Below are positions 51,800 through 60,602 of a stretch of DNA of 64,000 nucleotides, in pieces; the stretch's first letter is position 1, and each line of letters starts with the position of its first letter. The notes below the pieces were generated by a model. It was given only the letters and a program-made list of their open reading frames with translations. It searched no databases and was not told the DNA's origin. Origin of the DNA: Xinfangfangia pollutisoli. GTDB lineage: Bacteria; Pseudomonadota; Alphaproteobacteria; Rhodobacterales; Rhodobacteraceae. Where the stretch lies: assembly GCF_020179405.1 (NCBI RefSeq), contig NZ_JAICBZ010000001.1:124001-188000 (forward strand), given 5' to 3'. The position numbers were made by a program, and so were the translations under genes.

Positions 51800-53059
51800 T
51801 CAGAACCTGTCGGAACGGAAATGCGTCATGTCGATCGGGCAGGGGCGGCCGGTGGCCAGATCGGCGACCAGCCGGCCGGTGACCGAGCCGCCCATCAGCC
51901 CCTGATGGCCATGGCCGAAGGCCAGGATCACATTGTCATGCCGCGGCGCGCATTCGATCACCGGGATGCTGTCGGGCGTGCCGGGGCGGTTGCCCATCCA
52001 GGGTGTCATCCCGCGCAGATCGGCGCCGGGGAACATGTGCCTGGCCTGCGACAGCAGGATCTCGGCGCGGCGCCAGTTCGGCGGGGCCGAGGGGCGGGCG
52101 AATTCCACCGTGCCCGACAGGCGCAACCCGCCCTCCATCGGGGCTGCCACGAATTTGCGCTCGGCCGCGTTCACGTTCACCCGCAGCCCGGTTTTCGCAT
52201 GCGGCAGCATGATGTGATAGCCGCGTTCGCTGATCAGCGGCACGCGGACGCCCGCCTGCCGGGCGAAGGGGCCGGAAAAGGCGCCGGCGGCCACGACGAC
52301 CTTGTCGGCCAGGGCGACCCCGGCCTCGGTCGCGACGCCGGTGACGCGGCCCTGGTCCAGCACCAAGGCCTTGGCCCTTTGCCGGGTGAACAGCACGCCC
52401 TTGCGCGCCGCCAGCCGCGCGATGGCTTCGACCAGCCGCCCGGGGTTCGGGCATTGGCCCTGTTCGGGCAGGAAGACCCCGGCGCAGTAATCGGGATTGA
52501 TCGCGGGTTCCAGGTCGCGCATCTGCGCGGCGTTCAGGATTTCGACCTTCACCCCACGCTCGCGCCGCAGGGCGATGGACAGCGCGCTGCCTTCGGGGCC
52601 TTTGGGGTTCTCATAGGCGAACAACTGGCCGCGGTGCAGGATCAGATCGGCGCAGCCCGCCTCGCGCAGCAAAGGCTCGTAGCACTCCAGCGTCAGCCGG
52701 TTCAGCGCGATCATCCCGTCTGCGATCCGCCGCACCCGCGACAGCCGGGAATTCCACAGAAAGCGCAAGAGCCAGGGCAGGGCATGCGGCAGATCCAGAA
52801 GCCGCAGGCCAATCGGGCCTTCGGGGTCCAGAAGCATGCCCGGCACCTGCCGCGCGATGCCCGGCATGGCGTTGGGGATGCAGGAGCCGGGGGAAAGCCC
52901 CCCGGCATTGCCATAGGAACATTGCTCCGGGCTGCCGGGCAGGACCGGGTCGATCACCTCGACCCGATAGCCTTCATCCGCCAGCGCATTGGCGGCGCAG
53001 ACACCGATGATGCCTGCGCCGATGACGGCCACTTTCTGCCCGCGCGATCCCGGGGTCAT
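51800..53059 (-). CDS. FAD-dependent D-amino-acid dehydrogenase (DadA-like)
   Basis: The 419-residue flavoprotein starts with KVAVIGAGIIGVCAANALADEGYRVEVID (Rossmann GxGxxG and acidic end, about 8-36) and has the DadA-type elements SYGNAGGLSPGS (about 45-56), LSGTVEFA near 320 and the C-terminal GHGHQGLMGGSVTGRLVADLATG. It oxidises a D-amino acid or cyclic imino acid such as cis-4-hydroxy-D-proline, consistent with an epimerase in the operon. ATG 53059 is chosen because the dinucleotide fold begins there. It starts 7 bp after the aldolase gene. Confidence 0.9.
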   Translation of the reverse strand: MTPGSRGQKVAVIGAGIIGVCAANALADEGYRVEVIDPVLPGSPEQCSYGNAGGLSPGSCIPNAMPGIARQVPGMLLDPEGPIGLRLLDLPHALPWLLRFLWNSRLSRVRRIADGMIALNRLTLECYEPLLREAGCADLILHRGQLFAYENPKGPEGSALSIALRRERGVKVEILNAAQMRDLEPAINPDYCAGVFLPEQGQCPNPGRLVEAIARLAARKGVLFTRQRAKALVLDQGRVTGVATEAGVALADKVVVAAGAFSGPFARQAGVRVPLISERGYHIMLPHAKTGLRVNVNAAERKFVAAPMEGGLRLSGTVEFARPSAPPNWRRAEILLSQARHMFPGADLRGMTPWMGNRPGTPDSIPVIECAPRHDNVILAFGHGHQGLMGGSVTGRLVADLATGRPCPIDMTHFRSDRF

Positions 53060-53066
53060 GATCGGC

Positions 53067-53849
53067 TCAGGGCGCGTCGGCCGAGGGCGTGCCGGCGCGG
53101 AAGGCGGGCATCGCCTTGGCGTAAGCCATCTGCAGCATGCGGAAATCCGACAGATAGGCGATGAACTTGTAGCCCAGCTTGCGCATCTTCTGACCATATT
53201 CGACCGAGCCGACATGAATGCCCGGCACGACGCCGGCCTTGATGCAGCGTTCGGCGATCAGGGCGATGGCGTCGTTCACATCGTCCCATTTCGGATCGAA
53301 GCCCGGGGTGTGGCCCATGGACACGGCCAGATCGGACGGGCCGACGAAGATCGCATCCAGCCCCGGCACCGCCAGGATTTCATCCAGATTCGCGATGCCA
53401 TCCTTATGCTCGATCATCGGCATGGTGATGACGGTCTTGTTGGCATTGGCGAAATAGTCCGCCCCGCCATACAGCCCCGCCCGGATCGGCCCGACCGAGC
53501 GGCCGCCTTCGGGATAATAGCGGCAGGCCTGCACGAAGGCCTGGCATTCGGCGGCGGTGTTGACCATCGGCGCGATCACGCCATAGGCGCCGGCATCCAG
53601 CACCCGGCCGATGATCGAGGGGTCATTCCACGGCACGCGCACGAAGGGCGTGCGGTCGGTGGTGGAAATCGCCTGCAGCATGGTCAGGACATCGGCGTAA
53701 TCGGCGCAGCCATGCTGCATGTCGATCGTCACCGCGTCGAAATCCTGCTGGGCCATCAGCTCGGCCGAGAGGCTGGAGGGGATCGCCAGCCAGCCGGTGA
53801 CGGCGCAGTCGCCCTTGGCCCAGAGATTGCGGACTTTGCTTTCGCGCAT
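53067..53849 (-). CDS. HpcH/HpaI-family aldolase
   Basis: The 260-residue protein is a class II pyruvate aldolase: FDAVTIDMQHG (about 37-47), VRVPWNDPSIIGRVLDAGAYGVIAPMVNT, the metal-binding Glu in ITMPMIEHKDG (about 146) and the Asp in DAIFVGPSDLAVSMG (about 166-180). Such enzymes split 4-hydroxy-2-oxoacids into pyruvate and an aldehyde. In this operon a 4-hydroxy-2-oxoglutarate-like cleavage of a hydroxyproline product is an option; that is inference. Confidence 0.9.
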   Translation of the reverse strand: MRESKVRNLWAKGDCAVTGWLAIPSSLSAELMAQQDFDAVTIDMQHGCADYADVLTMLQAISTTDRTPFVRVPWNDPSIIGRVLDAGAYGVIAPMVNTAAECQAFVQACRYYPEGGRSVGPIRAGLYGGADYFANANKTVITMPMIEHKDGIANLDEILAVPGLDAIFVGPSDLAVSMGHTPGFDPKWDDVNDAIALIAERCIKAGVVPGIHVGSVEYGQKMRKLGYKFIAYLSDFRMLQMAYAKAMPAFRAGTPSADAP

Positions 53850-53867
53850 GGTCTATCCTTTCGTGAT

Positions 53868-55559
53868 TCAGGCGTTCAGGATCAGATCGGCGGCCTTTTC
53901 GGCCATGGCGATCGTGGTGATGTTGGTGTTGGCGGCGATGACCGAGGGCATGGCCGAGGCATCGACGACGCGCAGTCCCTGCACGCCGCGCACCCGGCAG
54001 TGCGGATCCAGCACCGCCATCGGATCGTCCTCGCCGCCCATCTTGCAGCTGGCCGAGACATGCCAGCCCGACCAGACCGCCTTCTTCGCCCAATCGACGA
54101 TCAGGTCGCGATGCTGCATCATCTGATGCATCCGCTCGGTCGTGCCGAATTTGCGCCGCAGCAGGGTTTCGCGGAAGAAGGGCGCATAGTCGAACAGCAT
54201 CGCGGCCGTGCCGGTCTTGACGTAGTTCGACAGCTTTTTCACCGACAGCGACCGTGCCTCTTCGGTATAGCCGGCCAGGAACCAGGTGTTCACATGGTTG
54301 CGCACCCGCGGGTCTTCCATCACCCGGTAGATCCGCTCGAACCCGTCGACCAGCCGCATCAGATCGCGCTCGTCGCCGCCCAGGTTCAGGTTCACCACCG
54401 GCTCGTCGCGCCAATCGGGCGATTTCAGCGTGACGGTGCCCTGCGAATAGCTTTTGTTCACGCAGACATTCAGCGCGCCCATGGTCTTGCCCAGGGGGTG
54501 CCAGCCCGCGCGGTTGACCGGCATGATCAGCATGTCCGAGCCGGTGCAGCCTTCGTAGCCCGAGGAATAGCGCACGCCCAGAAAGATGTGGCGGCGCTGG
54601 TTCGGGCGCAGGCGGGCGGACCTTTTGAAATGCGCGCCCACGGCCAGATGCGGGTGGTCCATCAGGTTGCGCCCGACGCCGGGCAGATCAGCCACAACAG
54701 GAATGCCCAGGGCCCGCAACTCGGCCGCGGGGCCGATGCCGGCCCGCAGAAGGATCGGCGGGGTGTGCAGGGCGCCTGCGCAGAGGATCACCTCATGGGC
54801 CCGGAAAATCTCGGCGGGGCGCCCGTCGCGATGGGCGCGCACGCCGGTGATCCGGGTGCCGTCGCGTTCCAGCGCCTCGACCTGGGTCAGTGGGAAGAGG
54901 TGCAGGTTCTTGCGCGCCCGCACCGCGCGCGTCAGATAGCCAACCGCGGTGGACACGCGGCGGTCGTTTTCATTGGTCAGGGGCAGCGGGAAACAGCCAT
55001 CCGAGAACGAGGCGTTATAGTCGGGCTGATAGGGAAACTCGCCCTCCATCACCGCCATCACCGATGAGGTGAAGCCCGCCCAGTCCTTCGGAAACACCCG
55101 GCGGATCGGCATCGGCCCGGTCGTGCCATGCAGATCGCCGTCGAAATCCTGATCGCGTTCCAGCTTGCGGAAATAGGGCAGCATGCCCTGCCAGCCCCAG
55201 CCGGTCGCGCCCTTGGCTTCCCATTCGTCATAATCGCCGGGCAGGCCGCGCACCGCGAATTGCCCGTTGATCGACGAGCCGCCGCCCATGACGCGGGCCT
55301 GTTCCAACCGGGTGGGCGGGACGGTTTCAGAGTTTGACCGCGGGTTGCGGGCAAAGACGCGCAGCTTCGACCAGTGATATTTCGGATCGAAATACGAAAG
55401 GCCCGGATAGCTGTCGGCGATGATCTCGGGCACGGCATCGGGCGGGGTATCGGGCCCGGCCTCCAGCAGCGCCACCTGTTTGCCGGGGTTTTCCGACAGC
55501 CGCGCCGCCAGCGTCGCGCCGGCCGAGCCGCCCCCCACGATGACGAAATCGTAGATCAT
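53868..55559 (-). CDS. GMC-family FAD oxidoreductase (choline-dehydrogenase-like)
   Basis: The 563-residue flavoprotein has the GMC pattern: YDFVIVGGGSAGATLAARLSE (about 3-23), ARVMGGGSSINGQFAVRGLPGDYDEW (about 83-107), AHEVILCAGALHTPPILLRAGIG (about 260-282) and a C-terminal catalytic segment with SASCKMGGEDDPMAVLD (about 495-511) and VVDASAMPSVIAANTN. It oxidises a primary alcohol to an aldehyde, which the ALDH upstream in the operon could take further. ATG 55559 follows AAGGA; a start at 55589 adds 10 residues without support. Confidence 0.92.
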   Translation of the reverse strand: MIYDFVIVGGGSAGATLAARLSENPGKQVALLEAGPDTPPDAVPEIIADSYPGLSYFDPKYHWSKLRVFARNPRSNSETVPPTRLEQARVMGGGSSINGQFAVRGLPGDYDEWEAKGATGWGWQGMLPYFRKLERDQDFDGDLHGTTGPMPIRRVFPKDWAGFTSSVMAVMEGEFPYQPDYNASFSDGCFPLPLTNENDRRVSTAVGYLTRAVRARKNLHLFPLTQVEALERDGTRITGVRAHRDGRPAEIFRAHEVILCAGALHTPPILLRAGIGPAAELRALGIPVVADLPGVGRNLMDHPHLAVGAHFKRSARLRPNQRRHIFLGVRYSSGYEGCTGSDMLIMPVNRAGWHPLGKTMGALNVCVNKSYSQGTVTLKSPDWRDEPVVNLNLGGDERDLMRLVDGFERIYRVMEDPRVRNHVNTWFLAGYTEEARSLSVKKLSNYVKTGTAAMLFDYAPFFRETLLRRKFGTTERMHQMMQHRDLIVDWAKKAVWSGWHVSASCKMGGEDDPMAVLDPHCRVRGVQGLRVVDASAMPSVIAANTNITTIAMAEKAADLILNA

Positions 55560-55570
55560 ATCCGATGTCC

Positions 55571-57049
55571 TTAAAGCGTATTGATCCACACGGCCTTTTG
55601 CCGCGTGAATTCCTCGATCCCGGCGCGGCCCATGTCCTTGCCGAAGCCCGAGCCCTTCCAGCCGCCGGCCGTATAGGTGAATTCGGGGTCGCGGCCGTGC
55701 TGGTTGACCCAGACCATCCCCGCCTCGACCGCATCGGCGACTTTCATCGCCAGCTTCAGATCCTGGGTGTGGATCGAGGCCGACAGGCCATAGATCGGGT
55801 GCTGCGCCTCGGCGATGGCTTCCTCGATCTCGTCATAGGGCGTGACCGACATCACCGGGCCGAAGAATTCCTGGATGAAGCCGGTGGTGTCGCGGCCCAC
55901 ATCGGCCAGAAGGGTGGGGGCGTAGAAATTGCCCTGGTTCGGGCCGTCCAGCCGGCTGGCTCCGGTCAGCACGGTTGCGCCGTCGGCGACGCTTTGCTGG
56001 ACCAGCGCGTCGATCCGGTCGAATTGCTTGGCCGAGATCACGGGCGCGAAGGTGGTGGTCTCGTCCCAGGTCGGGCCGGGCTTGATCGCCCTGGTCTTGG
56101 CCAGGACGCGGTCGATCAACTCGTCCGCCACGCTGCGCTGCACGATCAGCCGCGAGGCCAGCGTGCAGACCTGGCCTGCATTCACCATGAAGGCATTGGC
56201 AACGCGGGTGGCGATGGCATCCATCTCGCCGGGGTTCTGGGTCACGATCTGCGGGCTTTTGCCACCCAGTTCCAGCACGACGGGCTTGATGCCCGAATGC
56301 GCCGCCAGCGCCATGATCGCGGCCCCGGTCTGGGTCGATCCGGTGAAGGAGATGATGCCGATCTCGGGATGCGCCACAATGGCGGCGCCGGTCGTATGGC
56401 CCCAGCCATTCACCACGTTCAGAAGGCCGGCGGGCAGGCCCGCCTCGGCGGCGCATTCGGCCAGGGCCAGCAGGCTGTGCGGCGTCAGTTCCGAGGTTTT
56501 CATTACCACCGCATTGCCGGCGGCCAGGGCGGGGGCGAATTTCCACGCCGCGGTGATCATCGGGAAATTCCACGGCACGATGGCGCCGGCGATCCCATAG
56601 GGCTGGCGGCGGGTATAGCTGAGCGTGCCGGCCTTGGTTGCCGTCACGATGCCTTCCAGCTTGTCGCAATATTCGGCGAAATAGCGCACCACGCCGGCGG
56701 TGCGCACCGCATCACCCGTCACCGTGCCGGAAATCAGCCGGCTTGACCCCATCGCCTCGACGCGGCCCAGATATTCGGCCTTCTCCTCGATCTTCGCGGC
56801 GAAGGCGAACAGGATCTTCGCCCGGTCGCGCGGGGCCATGCCCGCCCAGCCGCTGCGCGCCAGCGCGTCTTTCGCCGCCGCGACCGCCCTGTCCACCGCG
56901 GCGGCGCCGCCATCGGTGATCGTGCCCATCGGGCGGCCATCCGAGGGGCGCAGCACCACGATCTCTTCGCCGGGCAGATCGACGAAACGGCCGCCGATGT
57001 GATGGCCGGAGGAGACGGAAACGGTATCGGGATTGAACGTCAGCACCAT
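55571..57049 (-). CDS. Aldehyde dehydrogenase (betaine/aminoaldehyde type)
   Basis: The 492-residue ALDH shows VPWNFPMITAAW (about 158), the Glu in LELGGKSPQIV (about 258) and the Cys in NAGQVCTLASRL (about 292), with EFFGPVMSV near 393. It differs clearly from the semialdehyde dehydrogenases of this window. Its neighbour is a GMC alcohol oxidase, so together they may turn an alcohol into an acid. 122 bp separate it from the ABC ATPase gene. Confidence 0.91.
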   Translation of the reverse strand: MVLTFNPDTVSVSSGHHIGGRFVDLPGEEIVVLRPSDGRPMGTITDGGAAAVDRAVAAAKDALARSGWAGMAPRDRAKILFAFAAKIEEKAEYLGRVEAMGSSRLISGTVTGDAVRTAGVVRYFAEYCDKLEGIVTATKAGTLSYTRRQPYGIAGAIVPWNFPMITAAWKFAPALAAGNAVVMKTSELTPHSLLALAECAAEAGLPAGLLNVVNGWGHTTGAAIVAHPEIGIISFTGSTQTGAAIMALAAHSGIKPVVLELGGKSPQIVTQNPGEMDAIATRVANAFMVNAGQVCTLASRLIVQRSVADELIDRVLAKTRAIKPGPTWDETTTFAPVISAKQFDRIDALVQQSVADGATVLTGASRLDGPNQGNFYAPTLLADVGRDTTGFIQEFFGPVMSVTPYDEIEEAIAEAQHPIYGLSASIHTQDLKLAMKVADAVEAGMVWVNQHGRDPEFTYTAGGWKGSGFGKDMGRAGIEEFTRQKAVWINTL

Positions 57050-57095
57050 GGTCTTTCCTTTGCGGGCAGTCCTGCAGGGGCGTGCAGGGGTCCGT

Positions 57096-57118
57096 CGCCG
57101 GCCCAGAGCAGGCCGGCG
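57096..57118 (-). terminator. Hairpin within the operon
   Basis: CGCCGGCC (57096-57103), loop CAGAGCA, GGCCGGCG (57111-57118): a perfect 8-bp stem in the 122-bp gap after the ABC transporter genes. It may trim or stabilise the mRNA, giving separate levels for transporter and enzymes; no T run. Confidence 0.4.
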
Positions 57119-57171
57119 GCAGGGGGCATCGGGGGCGGCAGGCCGGGGCTTGCGCGCGCGGGCGGCGGGCG

Positions 57172-58005
57172 TCAGCTTCCTTCCAGGAAGGGGCGCAGAA
57201 GATCGGCGGTTTCATGGAACCGGCCGACGAAGCTTTTCAGCCGCGGATGGGTGGGGCGCAGCAGCACGTCGCGCGGCGGCCCGTCCTCGACGATCTGGCC
57301 CTCGTCCAGGAAGATCACCCGGTCGGCGATTTCGAAGGCGAAGCCCAGCTCATGCGTGACGATCAGCATGGTCATGCCGCTGCGCGCCAGATCGAGCATC
57401 GCCTTCATCACCTCGCCCACCAGTTCCGGGTCCAGGGCCGAGGTCGGCTCGTCGAACAGCATGACCTGCGGATGCATGGCCATGGCGCGGGCGATGGCGA
57501 CGCGCTGCTGCTGGCCGCCCGACAGCTGGCGGGGATATTTGCCGACATGGTCGGCCAGCCCCATCTGCGCCAGCAGATCCAGCGCCTCGCGCCGCGTCGC
57601 GTCGCGATTGGCCTTCTTCACCGTCACCGGCCCTTCCATGACGTTTTCAAGCGCCGTCATGTGCGGGAACAGGTTGAACTGCTGGAAGACCATGCCGGTC
57701 TGCGCCCGGATCCGGTTCACCGTGGCCAGCGGCACGCCGTTGCCGTCGCGCGCCGCGGGGTTGGCGCTGTAGATCGCCTCGCCGCCGATGGTGATCTTGC
57801 CATGGCTGGGCAGGTTCAGCAGGTTGACGCAGCGCAGAAGCGAGGTCTTGCCCGAGCCGGAGGCGCCGATCAGCACCACGACCTCGCCTTTCCTGACCGT
57901 CAGGTCGACGCCTTTCAGCACCTCGCGCGTGCCGAATTTCAGCCGCAGCGCCTCGACCTTCAGCAGCGGGCCCGCAGCGGGGCCGGGATTGGGATGGACG
58001 CTCAT
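57172..58005 (-). CDS. Amino-acid ABC transporter ATP-binding protein (GlnQ/HisP type)
   Basis: The 277-residue ATPase has Walker A GASGSGKTS (about 42-50), signature LSGGQQQRVAIARA (about 161-174), Walker B VMLFDEPTSALD and VTHELGFA (H-loop). The compact form without regulatory domain is typical of polar amino-acid importers. It overlaps the permease gene by 4 bp. Presumed substrates are hydroxyproline-type amino acids or betaines, by context. Confidence 0.93.
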   Translation of the reverse strand: MSVHPNPGPAAGPLLKVEALRLKFGTREVLKGVDLTVRKGEVVVLIGASGSGKTSLLRCVNLLNLPSHGKITIGGEAIYSANPAARDGNGVPLATVNRIRAQTGMVFQQFNLFPHMTALENVMEGPVTVKKANRDATRREALDLLAQMGLADHVGKYPRQLSGGQQQRVAIARAMAMHPQVMLFDEPTSALDPELVGEVMKAMLDLARSGMTMLIVTHELGFAFEIADRVIFLDEGQIVEDGPPRDVLLRPTHPRLKSFVGRFHETADLLRPFLEGS

Positions 58006-58658
58006 TTCACGCGCTCCGATACTTTCTCAAGCCGGCGCGACAGAAGGGTCAGCGGCACCAGAAGGACAAGGAACATCGCGCCGACCATGGTGTAGACCTC
58101 CATCGGACGATAGGTGAAGGAACTGACATAGCTGGCCTGATACAGCAGGTCGGGGACCGTGATCATCGACATCAGCGTGGTGTTCTTGATCTGGATGATC
58201 GACTGGCCGGCCAAAGGCGGGATCATCCGGCGGAAGGCCTGGGGCAGGATCACCCGGCGCATGCGCTGGCCATAGGTCATGCCAAGCGCGGTCGAGGCAT
58301 CGGTCTGGCCCCTGTCGATCGACTGCACGCCCGCGCGCAGGATCTCGGCATAGAAGGCGCCGGCATAGAGCGACAGGCCCGCGAAACCGGCCCAGAACTT
58401 GGTGATGCTCAGCCCGGCGAAGATCGGGAAGGCGTAGTAGATCCACAAAAGGATCACCAGCAGCGGGATGTTGCGGAAGATTTCCACATAGACCCGGCCG
58501 ATGATCGTCAGGGTCCGCGAGCCGGTCAGCTGGATCAGGCCCACGACCAGCCCGATCACCAGCCCCGCCGAGATCGAGATGGCCGAGTAGAACAGCGTGA
58601 CCTGCAGGCCGGCCCAGAACAGGGGCCAGTTCTGGGTGATGACATCGAAGTGAAACAA
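58002..58658 (-). CDS. Amino-acid ABC transporter permease (HisM/GlnP type)
   Basis: The 218-residue permease has five or so hydrophobic helices and the coupling motif DASTALGMTYGQRMRRVILPQAFRRMIPPLAGQ. I favour the TTG at 58658, which has CGGAG upstream and gives the normal length (FHFDVITQNWPLFWAGLQVTLFYS at the N-terminus). The ATG at 58724 adds 22 residues without membrane character and has no ribosome site; it remains possible. Only one permease gene is present, so it probably forms a homodimer. Confidence 0.85.
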   Translation of the reverse strand: MFHFDVITQNWPLFWAGLQVTLFYSAISISAGLVIGLVVGLIQLTGSRTLTIIGRVYVEIFRNIPLLVILLWIYYAFPIFAGLSITKFWAGFAGLSLYAGAFYAEILRAGVQSIDRGQTDASTALGMTYGQRMRRVILPQAFRRMIPPLAGQSIIQIKNTTLMSMITVPDLLYQASYVSSFTYRPMEVYTMVGAMFLVLLVPLTLLSRRLEKVSERVK

Positions 58659-58728
58659 GCGCGCGACTCCGGCACAGGAGGTTGCGGGAAGGCACCCGGC
58701 CAGCGCAGGCGCCGACCGGGCCATGGGA

Positions 58729-59565
58729 TCAGAAGCTGAAGTTCGACGGCAGGATCGACAGGTCGATGCCGCGGTCTTCGAAGGCCTTGGCGAGCTTGCC
58801 CTGCGCCAGACCCAGCGAGCGCTGTTGCAGCACCCAGTTGGTCAGGAAGTTGATATAGCCCGCATTGCCCGGCTTGCGCGCGACGGCCAGGGTGGCCGGG
58901 TTGCGCAGCATGGGTTCGGGCACGGTCACTTCGCCGCCGACCTGTGCTGCGATCTGCAGCGTGTCGAAGACCGACTGGATCATCGCATCGGCGCGGCCGG
59001 CCTGCAGTTCAAGGATCGCAAGGTTGCGGTCTTCCACCACGGTCAGCGTCGCCTTCGGCAGCAGCGCCTCGGCCACGATCTGCATGGTCGAGCCCTTCTG
59101 CACCACGACGGTCTTTTCCGGCGTGTTCAGTTCGGCCCAGGTGGCGACGGGCTTGCCCTTCGGCGCCAGAACCGCCCAGGCATCGGTGAACAGCGGTTCC
59201 CACAGATAGTCGACCACCAGGCCGCGCTTGGGGTTGGGGTTCACGCCGATGGCGATGTCGATCTTGTTCGATTGGAAATCGGCCGCCAAGTTGCCCCAGG
59301 TGGTTTCGACCGGGGTGACCTTGACGCCCAGCTCATCGGCGATCTCGGTCAGGAATTCGACATAGAAGCCGGTCCATTCGCCGCTGACCGGATCCTTGAT
59401 ATAGCCCGGTTCCTCGCCGATCATGACCGGGATCTTCAATTCGCCGCTGGCCTTGATTTCGTCCAGCACGGCCGAGGGATTGTCCTGTGCCACAGCGGTC
59501 TGCGCGGCAACAGTCATCCCGGCCCCCAGGGCAAGCGCCCGGAGGATGTTTCCGAAGAAAGACAT
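58729..59565 (-). CDS. Amino-acid ABC transporter substrate-binding protein (family 3)
   Basis: The 278-residue receptor has a Sec signal (about 1-26, ending TAVAQ) and a family-3 fold: GELKIPVMIGEEPGYIKDPVSGEWTGFYVEFLTEIADELGV (given in part: GFYVEF), VTPVETTWGNLAADFQSNKIDIAIG and GSTMQIVAEALLPKATLTVVEDR. Residues for amino-acid binding (Thr, Arg, Asp) cannot be assigned by eye. It lies 44 bp from the epimerase gene, first of the three importer genes. Confidence 0.92.
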   Translation of the reverse strand: MSFFGNILRALALGAGMTVAAQTAVAQDNPSAVLDEIKASGELKIPVMIGEEPGYIKDPVSGEWTGFYVEFLTEIADELGVKVTPVETTWGNLAADFQSNKIDIAIGVNPNPKRGLVVDYLWEPLFTDAWAVLAPKGKPVATWAELNTPEKTVVVQKGSTMQIVAEALLPKATLTVVEDRNLAILELQAGRADAMIQSVFDTLQIAAQVGGEVTVPEPMLRNPATLAVARKPGNAGYINFLTNWVLQQRSLGLAQGKLAKAFEDRGIDLSILPSNFSF

Positions 59566-59609
59566 GTTCAGATCTCCCTGATCTTTGGTTTTGATTGCAG
59601 GCCGGGTGG

Positions 59610-60602
59610 CTACCGGCCGAGGAACCCCCCTTCGAGAGGATCGCCCTTTTCGACATAGATCGTGCCCTGGGCCGAAAGATGGGCCTGGCCGCGGACGACG
59701 ATCTCATAGCCTGTGCGGCCTTCGACTTCGGCCGTACCGGCCAGGGTCGCGGTGAAGGGCACGCCCAGGATATTCTCGGCGCGATAGGTTTCGGCTTCGT
59801 TCAGATCGCCGCGGATCAGAAGCTGGGCCATGCGCGCGCAGGTGCCGGTGCCGCAGGGCGACCGGTCGTATTTGTTGGGGGCCAGGACCAGCATCTGGCG
59901 GGAATGCGCCGGGCCCCTGTCGCTGTGAAACATCACGCTGGGCGCGGGCAGGCCGCGCAGGACGGGCAGGCCCTCGGTCGCTTTGGCGATCGCCTGCTTG
60001 ATCCGCCAGCCAAGTGCCAGGCAGGCGCTGACATTGTCGGGCTCCAGCGCCAGACCCAGGGGATCGGCGGGCACCATCGCGTACCACATGCCGCTATACA
60101 GAATATCGGTGGTGATCTTGCCCAGGCCCGGCACGTCCACCTCAAGCGCGGGCAGGCCCATATAGGCCGGCACGTTCTTCAGCGACACCGAGCCCAACTC
60201 GCCCTGATCGGTCCAGTCCAGCCGCACCTCGACCACGCCGGCCGGGGTTTCCAGGGTGAAGCGGTCGCCGGTGGCGGGGGAAATCGCGCCGGTGAAGGCA
60301 AGCGTGCGGGCAAGGCCGATCGTGCCATGGCCGCACATGCCCAGATAGACATAGGACGAGATGAAGATCGCCCCGAAATCGGCCACTTGCGAGGGCACGG
60401 GGATCAGCCCGACCATCGCGGCATGGCCGCGGGGTTCATGCAGCAGCGTGCCGCGCAGATGATCGAAGCGGCGTTCGAAATCCTGGCGCTGCTCCAGCAC
60501 GGTCTGGCCGTTCAGCGGCGGCACGCCCCCCAGGATCGCCCGGGTCGGATGTCCGGCCGTATGGGTATCCAGATAGGGATATGCCGCCTGCAGAATCGTC
60601 AC
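59610..60602 (-). CDS. Proline-racemase-family 4-hydroxyproline 2-epimerase (two-Cys type)
   Basis: The 330-residue enzyme belongs to the proline racemase superfamily. Both catalytic cysteines are present: MCGHGTIG (about 89-96) and SPCGTGTCARMA (about 251-262). The pair marks racemases and epimerases; trans-3-hydroxyproline dehydratases have Thr at the second place. A likely reaction is trans-4-hydroxy-L-proline to cis-4-hydroxy-D-proline, whose product would go to the DadA-like enzyme in this operon. It overlaps the GntR gene by 4 bp. Confidence 0.88.
   Translation of the reverse strand: MTILQAAYPYLDTHTAGHPTRAILGGVPPLNGQTVLEQRQDFERRFDHLRGTLLHEPRGHAAMVGLIPVPSQVADFGAIFISSYVYLGMCGHGTIGLARTLAFTGAISPATGDRFTLETPAGVVEVRLDWTDQGELGSVSLKNVPAYMGLPALEVDVPGLGKITTDILYSGMWYAMVPADPLGLALEPDNVSACLALGWRIKQAIAKATEGLPVLRGLPAPSVMFHSDRGPAHSRQMLVLAPNKYDRSPCGTGTCARMAQLLIRGDLNEAETYRAENILGVPFTATLAGTAEVEGRTGYEIVVRGQAHLSAQGTIYVEKGDPLEGGFLGR

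Noticed and set aside
59610-60602. trans-3-hydroxy-L-proline dehydratase as function
   Set aside because: That enzyme has Thr at the second catalytic position; here the motif SPCGTGT has Cys.
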